Assembly (NCBI GenBank): GCA_940337035.1
Contig: OW679197.1
Span: 40,554,466 to 40,618,465, forward strand
Source of the DNA: Agriotes lineatus
Lineage: Eukaryota > Arthropoda > Insecta > Coleoptera > Elateridae
Direction: 5' to 3'
Length of the DNA stretch: 64,000 nucleotides
Shown here piece after piece: positions 22,803 through 35,320 of this stretch. The notes beneath the pieces were generated by a model. That model did no database searches and was not told the origin of the DNA. It worked only from the letters and a program-made list of their open reading frames with translations. Every line of letters begins with the position of its first letter. The first letter of the stretch is position 1. The translations under genes were made by a program, and so were the position numbers.

Positions 22803-23294
22803 CCTACTCTAAGCGTTCTGCAATGATTTACTATTTTTGCAATAATTTGCTAGAAATTCTAACATTTCTCTATTTAGACATAACCTTCATTTAGATTTTC
22901 TCCAAAGAACAATGTAAATATCATTTTGTTTCAGTAATAATTACTGTGGTTATTGCATACCATAATAAGAGGTTTCTTCCAAATACAAGCAATGTCCGCA
23001 TTTGAAAAATCATATTGGATAAGAACTATAATAAGCGTTTTTAGTTATCTAACGTGTAATTATTGACGTTTGGTTTTAATATTAGATTACACGAACACTG
23101 GTTGAGATGTGCTGCTTTAGGTGCCTTTCATAAATTGGGAATTCAGCTGGGCATAAGAAACTATTTACTTGTTAGATAATTTATGTATATGGAAAAGTGG
23201 TATTGCAAAATTATTTGTCACATTTAGTTAGTATTAGTGATCAGCAAGTCTTCCTCTACAAACACCTTAATAAAAATAATAAGTGTATTAACTG
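22803..23294. other. No gene recognised
   Basis: AT-rich spacer between two inverted-repeat elements. No frame or structure supported. Confidence 0.4.
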
Positions 23295-23296
23295 TA

Positions 23297-23560
23297 CAGG
23301 TTGCCCCGGAATTGGCAATATAATGCCACGTATCCATGCAACCTGATTAATTCAGAGTGAAAAATTATTATATTGGTTAGTACGAGTATGTGTATAGCTC
23401 TTCTTTTATTATTTAGTGGATTATATAATAGCCAAGCCTCTAGCAGTGTTTTCAAATTTAAATTTCTTCTTTTAATCCGTGCGTATAAACTAAACACCGC
23501 ACAAACTTTTTATTACAATTTTCACTTAGAACGAGTCATTGCCATTTCTGGGACATCTTG
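23297..23560. mobile_element. 264-bp TA-flanked MITE
   Basis: The left end CAGGTTGCCCCGGAATTGGC and the right end GCCATTTCTGGGACATCTTG are imperfect inverted repeats of about 25 bases. TA lies at 23295-23296 and 23561-23562. This suits a Tc1/mariner-type MITE. Small frames on both strands across it have no family resemblance. Confidence 0.65.
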
Positions 23561-23639
23561 TATATTAGTTATATAGTCATTGTTAGAGGAACTTTAAAGC
23601 AAAAATAGGATAACAATACGTTATATATAGGTCTGTACG

Positions 23640-25810
23640 CTCCTGTCGGAGCATGGACCACACGTTCCATGAGCTCTTCTGATCCGATTGACACGGCGGA
23701 TCGGTTCGCATGGTTCTGTCTCTTCTTCTCTTTACAAATTGTGGTGAGTTTGCATTCTATCTGTTACCTTTTTTCATTGTTTCCTATCTTTGATATTCTC
23801 TCTCCAGTTTATAATTCCCATCTCTCTTATGTCTTCCTGGTCTTGTTACCTAATTTTAGGTGTTCCTCTAGGTCTGGTTTCCATCGGCCTCCAATTCATT
23901 ATTCTTCGTATAAGCTTGTAATGTTCTCTTCTTTGTATATGGCCTAACCATTTCAGTCTCTGCGGTTTAATATATTTCTTGAAGTCTTCTCCATTGAATA
24001 AATTCCTTATTTCATGATTCATCAGAGGTCTATATTTCTGTCATATTTTCTTTGAGCCTAATATTCTTCTTAGGATCTTTCTCTCAAATATTCTCAGTTA
24101 TTCTTCTTCCTTGCTTGCTACACACATGGTTTAAGCTGCGTATGTTATTAATGGCCTGATCGCTCCGTTATAAATTTTCATCTTAGTCATATTACTGAGA
24201 TTTCTGTCTTCTAGTAATCTATGATTTTTCCAGTATGCTCTATTCCCTGCCTGTATACCTCTGTCATTTCTTCCGTTTACTGTCACGCCTAGCTATTTAA
24301 AGTATTCCACTTTTTGGAAGTGGCATTCTCGTATGTTCAGATCCTCCTTACCATCTAATCTTCTTGAGCTTATCATATATTTAGTCTTGTTTTGATTGAT
24401 TTTCAACCCTCTGATTTCAGCCTCTCTTGCTAGACGTGTTACCGCTTTTCCTCTTACCGCTTCGTTTGTCTCTTGCTATAAGTGCAAGGTCATCTGCATA
24501 TCCGATCTCTCATTATTGAGGTCAACAGTTTGTATGTAGTGTCTATTAGCATAATGGCCTTGTAGCTATTACAGTTTGTTGGGCATCCCTTTTTGAAAAT
24601 GGGTGTTATCTATCCGTTTCTGCATTCAGTTGGCATTTTTTCTTCTGTCCAAGTCTTAACTATTAGTTTACGTATTCCTTTTAACAATGTGTGTCCTCCC
24701 TTGTGTATTAATTCGTTGTTGATTTGGTCTGGTCCTGCTGATTTGTTTAGCTTGAGTAATTTGAGTACCTCCATAAATTATTTGTTGGAAGGAATGTCTT
24801 CTTCGTTACTTCTATCGTCTATTGTTTCTTCGATTTCTTCGTCTGGTTCTACTATGTCATTTTATAGCTTTGTAAAGTGTGTTGCCCAGTCTGCGTTACT
24901 TATTTTTACCATTGCCTTATTGACATTAGTGTTTCGTTTTACATACTAAAATATTAGCTTGTTGTCTTTGTTGTTTATTTCTAATTCTTGCATTTGTTCC
25001 GATATCCAGTTTGTCTTTTTCTTTTTATAAAGTTTGTTAAGTTCTTGCTTAGATTTCCTGTATTCGTTTAGGTATTGTTCTCTGTCCGTTGCTATCCATT
25101 TCTTCCTTGCTTGAGTTTTTTCTCGTGTTTTGGCATTCTCCATCAAACCATTCTATTGCTTTCTCATGTGTTTCTAATTCTAATGTTTCCTCTGCTGCTT
25201 CAATTATAGTAGTTTTTATGTTTTCCCATTCTGTTTCTACTTCGCCTTCTTCGTGCGTTATTGGTTTATTTTGTATGTTTGCCGAAAGTTTCTCCTTTGT
25301 TTCTTGCATCTTCAGTTTTCTCATGTTCTAACTTCTTCTTCTCTTTCTGTTAGTCTTGTTTCTAGTTATTTTTAACTTAATTTTTGATATCACTAGTATA
25401 TCAGCATTGGCTCCTCTGTAAGACCTGGTGTTATATACTATTTTGGTCAATTTCCTTGACACAAGTACATGGTCGATTAGGTTTCCATCTGCCTTGCCTG
25501 GTATCATTCATGTTATTTTGTGTTCTTTCTGTGTTTGAATTGTGTACTGATAATATGTGTATTTGTCAATTAATGCATGTTACTTAATGTTTTCCCATTA
25601 TCATTAGTGATATCATGAATGCATTCTTAACCTGCCACATCATTATGATATTCTTCTTTCCCGAGTCTTACGTTGACATCTTCGAAGATTATTAGTGTAT
25701 CATTTCTTGGTATTTCATCGTAAGTTTTCTCCAGCTCTTCATAAAAGTCTTGTTTTTCCTTGTCTTTTGCTTCTTCTGTGGGTGCACAGCAACAATAAGT
25801 TAACAAAAGT
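23640..25810 (-). pseudogene. RTE/craniofacial-type LINE ORF2, internally deleted
   Basis: Read on the minus strand, the order is as follows. The endonuclease has CAPTEEAKDKEKQDFYEELE, then LIIFEDVNVRLGKEEY near 25670-25720 (family G-D-f-N-a-k-l-G), and NLIDHVLVSRK (about 25455-25490). The linker EWFDGECQNTRK is at about 25125-25160. The start of RT reads SYKAIMLIDTTYKLLTSI (about 24540-24590), then almost at once the palm box YADDLALIARD (about 24475-24510). The segment between is missing, including the first catalytic Asp. The thumb/tail has GLKINQNKTKYMISSRR, RLKWLGHIQR (about 23940) and RPRGTPKIR (about 23855). Stops and shifts occur throughout, so it is dead. A full-length copy would also have an upstream part, not seen here. 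Confidence 0.85.
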
Positions 25811-28199
25811 AATTTTAGCTAAATCAAGGATTTCTATTTCATTTTATAATTAACTTCTACAAAATAAGTATGTTACGATCCAAAATCGGTCGATTTGAAC
25901 TTTTCGCCGCTTTCTCGGAAATTCCGAACGCTCACGCACGCTCCGAACCGCCTATTTGATTTATCAGGTGTTGCATAAAAAATTCTGTGTGCATTTAACA
26001 CCAAACAATGTAGGTGAGAGTTACCTTTTTGCACCGCGTTTCTTTCATATGTGGTAGTGTCATGTACGGTCCACATTCATCGATACCTCCGCCACAGGCG
26101 AGTGTTGCGCAATGCAGTACTTCTCGTTGCAAAGCGAAATGACCATAGGCCGCCTAATAAGTATAACCCAGGTAAACTACGTACACCATTTATTTTTTCA
26201 GACTTTCTCAGTTTGTAGTCAGTTCCTCGAAAGAGCTACACCGATTTAAGCTCGGCATGGGCTTTAAACAGTCCTTTTTTACATCCGGATAAATTGTAAT
26301 GTTGGCAGGCGACTTCTAGTCGCTTACCGTTTGTAACTGTCTTATTGTGCGCTGCTTAATCTTTCAATTCTATGTAATATTATCAATTGCAATAGATAGC
26401 AGATTGTCCGATTTCCTAGGCTCCATTTACACAAGTTAATCGGTGATTATAGCAAAGGTTAGCGTTAGAATTTAACCGATAAAATAATTAATACTCATAT
26501 AAAATCATCGTGACAAGGCCTTAAATGTAGAGTCAGAGTAAACCGAATTAATCCGTAGCTTTGTTGGAGCGCACGGAATTAGCCAAATCAATTTCTTAAT
26601 ATCAATGTCATTTGCTGTTCGTGCACTTAACTCTGATGTTAGCCTCTGTATAAATAATTCTTCCTTCTAGGTTGGTTTTGCATCTGCAGACCCAGCGTAA
26701 ATTCTACTTGATTAGTGAGTGCGCCACTTTGCTTAAGTGATACCGTAAAGTGAAGTGTCTGTAATTTTGGCGTTGTACTCATGTTGTTTGTATCACCCAT
26801 ATGTTACGCCCTCTCTCCTTCCGAATGTTATTTGAATATTCGTCATTTCTTTATATCTGCTACATCGTAACGCACTCTCTCTGCGTGGTTCAACGCAGCC
26901 TTACTTGGTAAATTATTTAACCTGGCTTATCGTTACTTCTATCTACTAACTAAACAATTAATCAAGTACCCCTTTATGTCCACTACCTACTCTCTGGATT
27001 TTTTTAGAAAGTTGCCTGAATATAATCAACAGTATAGCGCAGCTACCGAGTACTCTCCTTAAAGTTACGCTTAACTTAATATTGGTGGAACAAATATTTA
27101 CCCTAGTGACTAAATTTGGCAACGTGGGGCTGTAAAATAGTCGTAGCAAGTATAAGGCTGTATTAATTTTCCTCGCTGTAATACATAATTGTGTAAATAT
27201 TAAATTAAGTACTTAAATGTAGGTACTGAATATTTATAAAAATTTAATTTAGGTAAGCAAAAAGTAGATTTAATGGAAGTTTTATACTTTACCACATTAA
27301 AAATTCATGAGACGCAACCTTGACTCTGCCGAAACATTAAAAGGCTTTTATTGGTGTTAGATTAATTATTTATCATTAGCAAAGAAAAATCAGGAGATTT
27401 AAAATACAATAGATTAGGCAGCTGAAATTGCAAAAAAAAAATGTAATATTATTAGCACGTGCAGATTAGAAAACTATTGAGAAAGGACGAAATCAGCAGT
27501 TTATTCAACACGTCAGTTTTAGAAACATTGTACTTTTCAAGTAAACTAGAAAGTTCAATATCTGTTATCCGCGTATTCGTACCGCATGTCGAGCAAATCT
27601 CTTAATCAATACTTTTAATCTGCCAAGAAGTTACCGAAATTAAAAATATTTCAGACGGTACACCTGCTAATGTACTTTTAAACTTTCAGCAGTATTACTT
27701 TGCTACATCTTTTGAAAACCTCTCAGACAAACTGCTACGAGCAATGAATTCGCTTTCAAGCAGGCATAATTAGGCAGTGGTTGGTATATAGCATATGGCT
27801 ACGATAGCTCTGTATTGAAGAAGCCCTAATCATATACTTCAACTAGTTTTTTCCAAAAGCGCGATAACATTTCTCAATGTTATGACCTACTTTATTCATA
27901 TTTCTCGCGACCTCATAACAAACTCACCATATCTTAGATTGAAATGATTTTTTTGAGAATTTTCATAGACATTTTAATCATGCTGATTGGTGACATCAAC
28001 TAGGGTCAATAGAAACATCCATAATAGTATTTCCACCTTAGTTTTCAAAATTTCTGGAACGATGCTGTGAAAAGTATCTAAATTTTGATTTTCATTTAGT
28101 TAAATGTATTCTCGGGGTTTCCTTCAAAATCGTTCATTGGTTTTACATGGCCATAATAACAATGCTGCATCAAATTGATCAAATGGTCGTCATATTTTA
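25811..28199. other. No gene recognised
   Basis: About 25.9-26.3 kb is GC-richer and holds a 67-codon minus frame (25873-26076) with no family resemblance. The rest is AT-rich, with a 63-codon minus frame at 26958-27149. I saw no terminal repeats or RNA gene. Confidence 0.4.
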
Positions 28200-28375
28200 T
28201 TACAGACATTGATCTCATGGAGAAAATAAAAAGGAAATTCACTAAACTATCACCTGCCTTACGCCAGTTTAGTTATCGTGATCGATTACAAAGCCTTCGC
28301 CTACCAACACTGAAGGAAAGAAGAACACGTGGAGACCTCATAAAAACATAAAATTCTTATAAACTACTATACATT
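28200..28375 (+). pseudogene. LINE polyprotein C-terminal scrap
   Basis: The frame reads DIDLMEKIKRKFTKLSPALR then SYRDRLQSLRLPTLKERRTR and GDLIKT before a stop. The pattern 'dielLEkvQrraTKlvp.lr.lsY.eRL..L.LptLe.RR.RGDLie.yK' is characteristic of the C-terminal tail after the RT in CR1/L2-like LINEs. Only about 55 codons survive and no RT lies upstream. Confidence 0.75.
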
Positions 28376-28577
28376 GCAAGTATTTAATTTTTCCATAAGC
28401 CGTCGTTGCCAACTTCAGCCCGTGACTAAGAGGCAATTTAGTCACAGGTTATGACGAGTGATTAAGAAGTCACTTAGCGATGTGTATGTTAGTATGTTAT
28501 ATGCTATTTTAGTTACAGGAGTAGAAAAAAGACTTGGCAAACATTTATATCAACCATGAAATATGTATACCTCTATA

Positions 28578-28805
28578 GAGTGTGAATAATGTAAGACTAT
28601 ACATTGACAGCTTTATTTTAGCATTAATCAATTGCTAGTAACAATTGTCAGTTTTGAAATTACAATGAAATAATCCAGTTGCAATTAGTTTCTATAGTCA
28701 CTGTGATGTTATTTTGTTTACAAACATCATGATCACATTAAGTAAATTCCCTATGTCTAATTTTGAATAATTCCAGTCCAGTCCAGTCTTACATTATTCT
28801 CACTG
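28578..28805. mobile_element. TA-flanked MITE, family M1 copy 2
   Basis: Terminal repeats GTGTGAATAATGTAAGACT and AGTCTTACATTATTCTCACTG, with TA at 28576-28577 and 28806-28807. It matches both outer thirds of the element at 718-1257 but lacks the roughly 300-bp central insert. It is therefore close to the ancestral short form. A short CCAGT reiteration precedes the right end. Confidence 0.8.
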
Positions 28806-28807
28806 TA

Positions 28808-30131
28808 TATTAAGTCTCTTTACTCTGCATATTATAGCGATTCTATTCTTGTAGAGATCCAATCGGCATTGTGTCGCCTTTCTTGGTTTAAATAATAATA
28901 ACAATTACCTAATTGAATTTTAATGTATTATTGGCTTAAGCTATTATGCCTCAGACAACAGCATAGTGTAGATTGTAGAGTATGCACCTTTTCGTCAGCT
29001 ACTGTGATTTATAAACCATTGCAATTATGTCTCTAGGTATTTGTTGCTGAGATATTAAAAAGTATGTATGATAGAGGGCATATTTTTATCTTTTTTCACT
29101 TTAACCGTTTAGGATTGGTTTGGTCAACATTCATTCCTGATGTTAAATCCAGAAAGAATTGCTTAATGGCCTCTATTATTGTGTTATTTATGGATGTTCT
29201 GACATAGTTTACGGATATGCACATTATCATAGGTTTCAGTCAAGTCAGCTGGTAAACTCCGATAGTCCATCTGTTAGGTCACAAACTAGAGACTGCATTA
29301 GATATTCTAATCTCTTCTTCATTAATTGAGATAACTGACTTCCTTATACATGTCATCGCGTTGCATTTGCATGCTTCAGATAACCGTATCCTTAGTTTTT
29401 TTAAGTGCATTCTACTTTCAGAAGGCTTGTTTTTCCAGATTCTAGTATTTTTCTTCCAAAATCATTGCTTCAGATTTTGTTACTTCTCTGTTTGCTTATT
29501 GTTATCTTCTATTCATATGTTTTATACAGAAAGTTGATTTTATTAATCTATTTCTGAAGTTCGTGTTCATGTTAAGCTGTTACAAAGGCTTCTTTTTCTT
29601 CTAATTGTATAACAAGGTGCTGGTGTAAATGTTTGATATTGCCTGATTTTTTGGAATGCCATTCAACATCTAACCTAATTTCCTCTAGTATATTGTCTTG
29701 TTTTGCCAGGTCGACTACATATTTTTGTCAAATTTTAGATACGTTGTTTATTGATAACCCGATTTTATATTCATTTTCTCCCGCGTACAATTCGAGCGCA
29801 CACCCCTGATCTGAAACGGTTGGGTGGGCTTATTTTGCGCTGAACGCGAGGCAGGCGGCCAGGGCCTGCAGTACCAACACATAGATTGAGAGACATAAAG
29901 CGAAGATCACATACCGTTCGTGGCCGGTGCTGTGCGGCTTACATGTTTTCTAAATCAGGATCCTATAGCAGGCAAACGTAACATTAAGGTTGCAAAGACG
30001 CTTCGGTTGTTTGAGATAATAAAAATGCCTGCAGTACTCGATGTTCTGCTTTCGTTATTTGCATTAACGTCGGATCAGGAAGATTTATATTAAACCAGAA
30101 TCACGCATCGCCCCAAACTTTTCCAGTCTCG
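28808..30131. other. No gene recognised
   Basis: 29.1-29.8 kb, read on the minus strand, shows charged stretches (for example EEIRLDVEWHSKKSGNIKHL) that could be a decayed retroelement ORF, but no motif identifies it. 29.78-30.0 kb is GC-richer with no frame. Confidence 0.3.
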
Positions 30132-30527
30132 GTGAGTGCCCCAGATCTGTGGTCGAACTGTGTGTGTTATATCGTCAACTTCCAGGTTACTTTTGAAGCT
30201 AAGGTTCCGAACATCACCACCATTTCTGCAAGTACATCACATGAAGATACGACACTTTTGTTTGAAAATGTGATTTGTACTGTTTCTACGTGTGTTTTCT
30301 CAAGTGTTTGCGTAATAGGCACAAGTTTTAGGCCTTTCCCCGTCAAGGAGGCTAAACTCCAGTTCGACACGCAGTTGGATTGCCGCCACTATCAAAATTA
30401 CTTTCGTTTAAAATGTTCTGTCATGACGTCACCCATACGGACTTTCCCCGGAATATTAGAGGATCACGGGCCGGCCCAAGGCTACCCGCTGATATCTGTT
30501 CCTTATATTATGGTGTATTCGATATAA
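30132..30527 (+). CDS. Unassigned 131-codon open frame
   Basis: One of the longest frames not explained by a transposon here. The product is Ser/Thr-, Val- and Phe-rich and has no domain I recognise, no signal peptide and no transmembrane pattern. A minus-strand 67-codon frame (30167-30370) overlaps it, so the coding strand is unclear. A TGACGTCA palindrome lies inside at 30424-30431. The sequence is GC-richer than its surroundings. It could be a chance frame, a first exon, or part of an unidentified element. Confidence 0.2.
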   Translation: MSAPDLWSNCVCYIVNFQVTFEAKVPNITTISASTSHEDTTLLFENVICTVSTCVFSSVCVIGTSFRPFPVKEAKLQFDTQLDCRHYQNYFRLKCSVMTSPIRTFPGILEDHGPAQGYPLISVPYIMVYSI

Positions 30528-31334
30528 CGTATCAATTTAGATTCTATGTCTGTTTCATTGCGAAGTAAATATGCGGTTGCGTTTACAGTTCGTTCAGTAT
30601 ACATATAAGGCTAAAAATTCACACGACACCTTTGGACGGCTTCTTCCGAGTTGGACGCGTCGCAAACATCTTCAGGTTAGAGTAAACAGCTCAATGGTAC
30701 TTAACAAATAACAATAGTAATCTTCTACGTCTCCACCAAACTGACTTTTATATGAGAAATCCGATTAAGATCGCGCCCATTTCCCGCTGTAGCAAGCCGT
30801 GTGCATCTTCTATTCTGTTATATGTCGTAAATGCGCTTTCAAGAACAACAGTAAATCAGTCAATATTTTTATAACTAAATAGGGAATTTAAGTTTTTTGA
30901 CTTATAGCTCGTAGCTAAAGCAACCCAACTATAGCCTACTACAACGGTAAAGTCTTCACAAAAGTTATATAGCCATCAGTAATACGTAAGTAATCTATAA
31001 CCTCTGTCGTCATCAGCGTTTCCAAATCTTTCAACTACTTGACTTTCTCTACTCTACCATTGATATCTACTGTTATTACTATTATTATCGTTTTTCGATA
31101 TTGTGTGCTATTACTATTAGTATGTCGTTAGCCTGTCTTATGAATCAATCTCTTAGTAATTTAGTTGTTCGTACAGTTTAGAAAGTACAGTAATTCCAAT
31201 ATCTAAAAAAAGAGGGACAACTTTTGTTAAAAAGTTCTTGTCCTGTAAGATTAACACATTTGGGAATATGTATGGAGAAGACAATAGCAAAAAAATAACA
31301 AAATTCAAACTTGCAAACAACATGATTCAAGTGT
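30528..31334. other. No gene recognised
   Basis: AT-rich. The last 130 bases may encode the start of the LINE that follows but show no clear motif. Confidence 0.4.
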
Positions 31335-31830
31335 CAGCAGGGATTATTGCCCAGGCTGTCAGTCACCTGACCTTTTGGTAAATTTCGATGTTTGGGTAAC
31401 AGGAAACCCAGTCGATGTTGTGTATATTGATTTTGAGAAAGCTTATGATCGTGTTACCATTGAACGATTGCTCTATCAACTGGACCACTACGGATTAAAA
31501 GGAAACCTACTGTGCTGGCGGGAGACTTCCTGAGAAACAGATATTTTCGTGTCGGAATAAAAGGTGAACTCACCGAAAAGTTTCCAGTGCTAAGTGGTGT
31601 ATCACAGTGCTCAGTTTTAGGATCGTTGCTTATTGTTTTGTACGTGAGCGATCTTGCAAATTCTCCACATTAAAATTCAACATTTTGAGGATCAAACCAA
31701 ACGTTTTGATTTTACTACGACACCCGCCGATGTATTAAGATCAGATCTTAAAAAACTTGAAAACTGGTCATCAAATTGACTATTAACACAGAATGAAAAG
31801 AAATGCACTAGCTTGCATTTTACTTTTAAT
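31335..31830 (+). pseudogene. CR1/Jockey-like LINE reverse transcriptase fragment
   Basis: The plus frame gives NPVDVVYIDFEKAYDRVTIE (first catalytic Asp block) then LLYQLDHYGLKGNLLCW, a one-base shift, FLRNRYFRVGIKGEL, and FPVLSGVSQCSVLGSLLIVL with YVSDL. In this family the last block is 'sGVPQGSvLGPlLFllyiNDl'; here the Pro and second Gly are replaced. The YADD box that should follow is lost. A later stretch resembles '...L...L.kl..Ws..n.l'. Broken by stops and frameshifts. Confidence 0.85.
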
Positions 31831-34798
31831 AACCCTGTTTGGGATACTACTGGATATTCTTTTATATTTATATATATTGTTTATTTCTATTGCAATATGT
31901 AATAGAAATGGTAATAATTTTATAACATACAATATCTTAATTTTCTCTTCATTTGGGTAGAAGTATGTTAAGTTAAAGTAGTTATAACCTTATAACATGT
32001 ATAATGTTCCTAATGTTTTTAATAAAAATAATAGTTATAATCATCATCATCATAATAGAGTTAAAAATAATACGCCTTTGTACACTTTCTTGGTGGTAGC
32101 GTCTAGCTTGTCTCCTATCCTTCAATTATCGTCAGTCTATCCTGTTTGTGACTACAATTACTGTATTTTCGTAACGATCTCGAAGTGATTAATATCTAAG
32201 TAGAAAATTGAGTTCCATATATTTTTGTAAAACCAAGATATTTTGGAACGAATGATCATTCTGCTGATGCCAATACTCATCTAATTTGAGAGTAAACCAA
32301 GAACTGTTTCAGTCTGAGGAAGATCAATATAATGCAATGAACGCAATTTAAGCTAATAATACAGTTACGATATGAATTAAACTAATTCGAGCATTTAAAA
32401 TATTACATTAAAATATTCCATATAAATGTCATAACTTGAATTCGAAACTGTAATCATATAGGATTAGCTTTGACTTAAAATAAAAAACAGAGAAAACGCA
32501 ATGTACGTTCAAGTGGGCGCACAACTAATTTTGTTGGTGGTCGGCTTCCCACAAAAACAAATATCGATTTTACAAGTAAATGGTGTGTTTGATATTAGTG
32601 CAGTGTTGTGGATAGGCTGCAGGGATTTGCAATTACTCTTAGCCCCTTTGTAGGTGATAAATGTGTCCAGATGTGAGCATCTGGTTCTGGATGCTTTATT
32701 GGTATTTAGTTGGAGGTCCAGTGTAAGAAGCGGAGGCCATAGAAGCCCAAGGACAGCAGCCACTTTCGTGCATCACGGCGGAGCCCTAACTGTGAGCCAA
32801 AATCAGAGAATGGAGGAAGTGCAGAGACCATTCTACAAGCATCACATTAGCAAGTTTTTAGGAGGCTTGCAAGGCAGGCTAACCATAAGAAGGGAGCTCA
32901 GACAACGAGAGAATTGCCGATGAGCAGGTACAGGCCTAAACATCCGACTGCAGAACAGGATTCCAAGGTGAGGAGTGCTTTATCCTAAAATTCAGCGATA
33001 CAATTTCTGTAGTGTTCTTCGCGAGTGTATTGTTTATAGTAGCTTTGTTTACTTAAGCTAAATCAAGTAAGCCAAGAATCAGTAGGTTATAATAAGCCTA
33101 CTAAATCTGTGTCGCATGAGAAATGTTGAGATTAGGCTAAACGAGCGCATTCAATGAAACCATAACAATTTATACAATTAAACCAGCATATTGTAAAATA
33201 GATTTACATACCACATAATAAATAGGCAGGACGTAAAAACCCAACCCATGAGGTAAGATTACTTAATAAATTAATAATATTTAAATTAATAAATACCACA
33301 CAAAGCTGAGCCGGGTACATCATAACAATATTTTGGACCCGCCAAATTCCATTTCCTTAAAAAAGGTATTAGTTCAAATAATGCCATTTCATGTACTCGA
33401 TATTTATGGGTACTTGACGAATTATGTCAACCAGTTCTGTAAATCTTCTATCGTCTTTCAATATAGTATTATTAGAAAATTTTAATGTGATACTTCCTTG
33501 ATATTTTATAAAAATGGTAAAAATGTTTCCTCAAAACCTTTACAACTTTACTGTGGTGCAAATTAACTTGATGTGCAAAATGACTGGCAATTTTTTCTAG
33601 AAAAATTCAAATTAGTAATCCTCACTGTTCTTCTTGAATAACAGAGAGATTTGTGTTTAGACTTATTTAGTAATTTGAATATTTCAAGTCGTAGCTCTAT
33701 ACTAGGGCATGAAAAATCAAGATGTCTTGCAATAAGGAAGTATCAAATTGCTGGAAATTTCCTAGAAGAATTAAATAGAAGTGTTCATGCCGAAAATCAA
33801 TCTGTACTGTTTTTAGCTACATATATCTATTACATGTTCCACTAATACGAGGCATAGTTTAATTAGGTATCTACGCTTCTATTGATTTATGGAAAAATTT
33901 TGCCCTATCGATTTTACAATCGGCTACACTAACTAGTACGCGGAGTAAACTGGCCCTTAAATAATTTAAACTCTGCTTAATGCAGTTGGAAACGCCATCA
34001 ATCGTTATCGAACCCACTGGACGGCATGCGGTCGTGGGAATTATTTCGATTGGCGGTCGTGGGAATTGTTTCGATTGCCTGATCCACTGAACATATCCAG
34101 GATGGTTATACGTTTACCTGGTTTAGCGGTGGTCATTAAGGTCAAGGTTGCAATGTCACGTCAAATGCCGGCCATTGATTTTTCCCGCGAAATGTACATT
34201 CTTCATCCAACCCATTAACTTCGCAGTGCTTTCGGGTAATGAATGGTATATGGCACCCCTTTATGAGGCGGGAGTTATTCAAACGCTCCTTTTCGTGGAA
34301 CTCTACTGGACCTGTTGGTTTCTCAACAATCCTAGTTCGGAAAATGTTAAATAAAAGTTATTCGTTGGGTAGTAGGGTGTTTGTAACTCTTTGTTGTTTC
34401 CAATTATTTTTCCATTCGTGTGCTACTATTGTTCAAAGTTAGATGTAGATAGAATATAAAAGTAGCTTTATAAATGTCACACACATGCTGAGTAAAAGCA
34501 TTATTCACGCAGTAAAGATACCCAAACTTGGCGCATTCATATTATTTTATAGTAATGTGAATCTTTATTATCCAGCTTTAAGTCAATATTGGGCTCCTGA
34601 GAAGTAGGTCTCCACAAATACTATAATAGCTCAATGTAAAACACTTTTAAATGTTAGAACTTATTCGAGAGAAAAAGGTATTACCAAAAGTAGGAGTGAC
34701 ACTAAATAGTTTGATAAATCAAAGGCAACTAGAAATAAAAATATCGCAACTTTCCTAATAATACTAAAACAATAAAAGGAAACACTTGATAATGCAAG
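31831..34798. other. No gene recognised; one 25-bp tandem duplication
   Basis: 31.83-32.5 kb is AT-rich. A GC-richer patch at 32.5-32.95 kb carries overlapping frames (minus 32509-32763, plus 32654-32923) with no recognised product. At 34030-34079 a 25-bp unit beginning GGTCGTGGGAATT is present twice in tandem with three differences. Plus frames at 34148-34354 and 34239-34442 are unassigned. Confidence 0.35.
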
Positions 34799-35320
34799 TT
34801 ACATCAATTTCCAAATAAAAAAAAGTATTGCACATGGGATTCGAACTCAGGGCGATTTCAGCGCCTGCGGAAGGGATTCCAACGGGAAGCAGTAGACCGA
34901 GCATAGCGCATCTGTCGATCCCATTCTGCCACGGAGCTGTGCATCGTATCACCGCGATGTTACTAGATTACATTCAACAAGCTTATTGTTGAACATTTTT
35001 GCTTTTTTACAACATTTACTGTATATCTGTTGGGTCCCATTTTTATCAAGGGAAAACCTTATTTATGTGCAAATTATAACTTTTACTTATTCCAACAAAA
35101 TGTTATTCTTTAAAGGTGCTCACCCTGTATATATTTGACCGATATTTTCTCGGTTTCATTCCATATAATCCAGATGCAAAATATCGTCTTCCTCCAACAA
35201 ATAGTTTTTGAGTTATGCTGTTAACAGACAGATATACATGTGATTTTTTCACAATTACAATACTTCCTTCGTCTTTTAGAGGAGGAAAGTACAAAGATAT
35301 TCAAACTGGACAAGTGAACA
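34799..35320. repeat. Dispersed repeat family R, copy 2
   Basis: Best-preserved tRNA-like block of the three copies (34830-34940), then CTTATTGTTGAAC, TATCTGTTGGGTCCCATTTT (about 35024), GGTGCTCACCCTGTATATAT (about 35115), GCAAAATATCGTCTTCCTCC (about 35175), a short ACAGACAGATA tract and a decayed hairpin at 35272-35290. It lacks the MITE found in copy 1. The segment order is the same in all three copies. Confidence 0.75.
34817..34940 (-). repeat. tRNA-like Pol III module within repeat R
   Basis: On the minus strand an A-box-like CCGTGGCAGAATGGG (34920-34934) is followed about 85 bases later by a B box GAGTTCGAATCCC (34836-34848), close to the consensus GGTTCGAnTCC. A run of eight T residues (34817-34824), a typical RNA polymerase III terminator, follows 12 bases on. 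The module is too long and poorly paired for a functional tRNA, so it is called tRNA-derived. The other copies keep the T-run but have degenerate boxes. Confidence 0.6.

Noticed and set aside
24593..24949. 118-codon plus-strand frame
   Set aside because: It is antisense to the LINE on the minus strand, whose RT and linker motifs explain the region.
30167..30370. Minus-strand 67-codon frame as a gene
   Set aside because: It overlaps the longer plus frame and has no recognisable motif. I could not decide the strand and did not annotate it separately.
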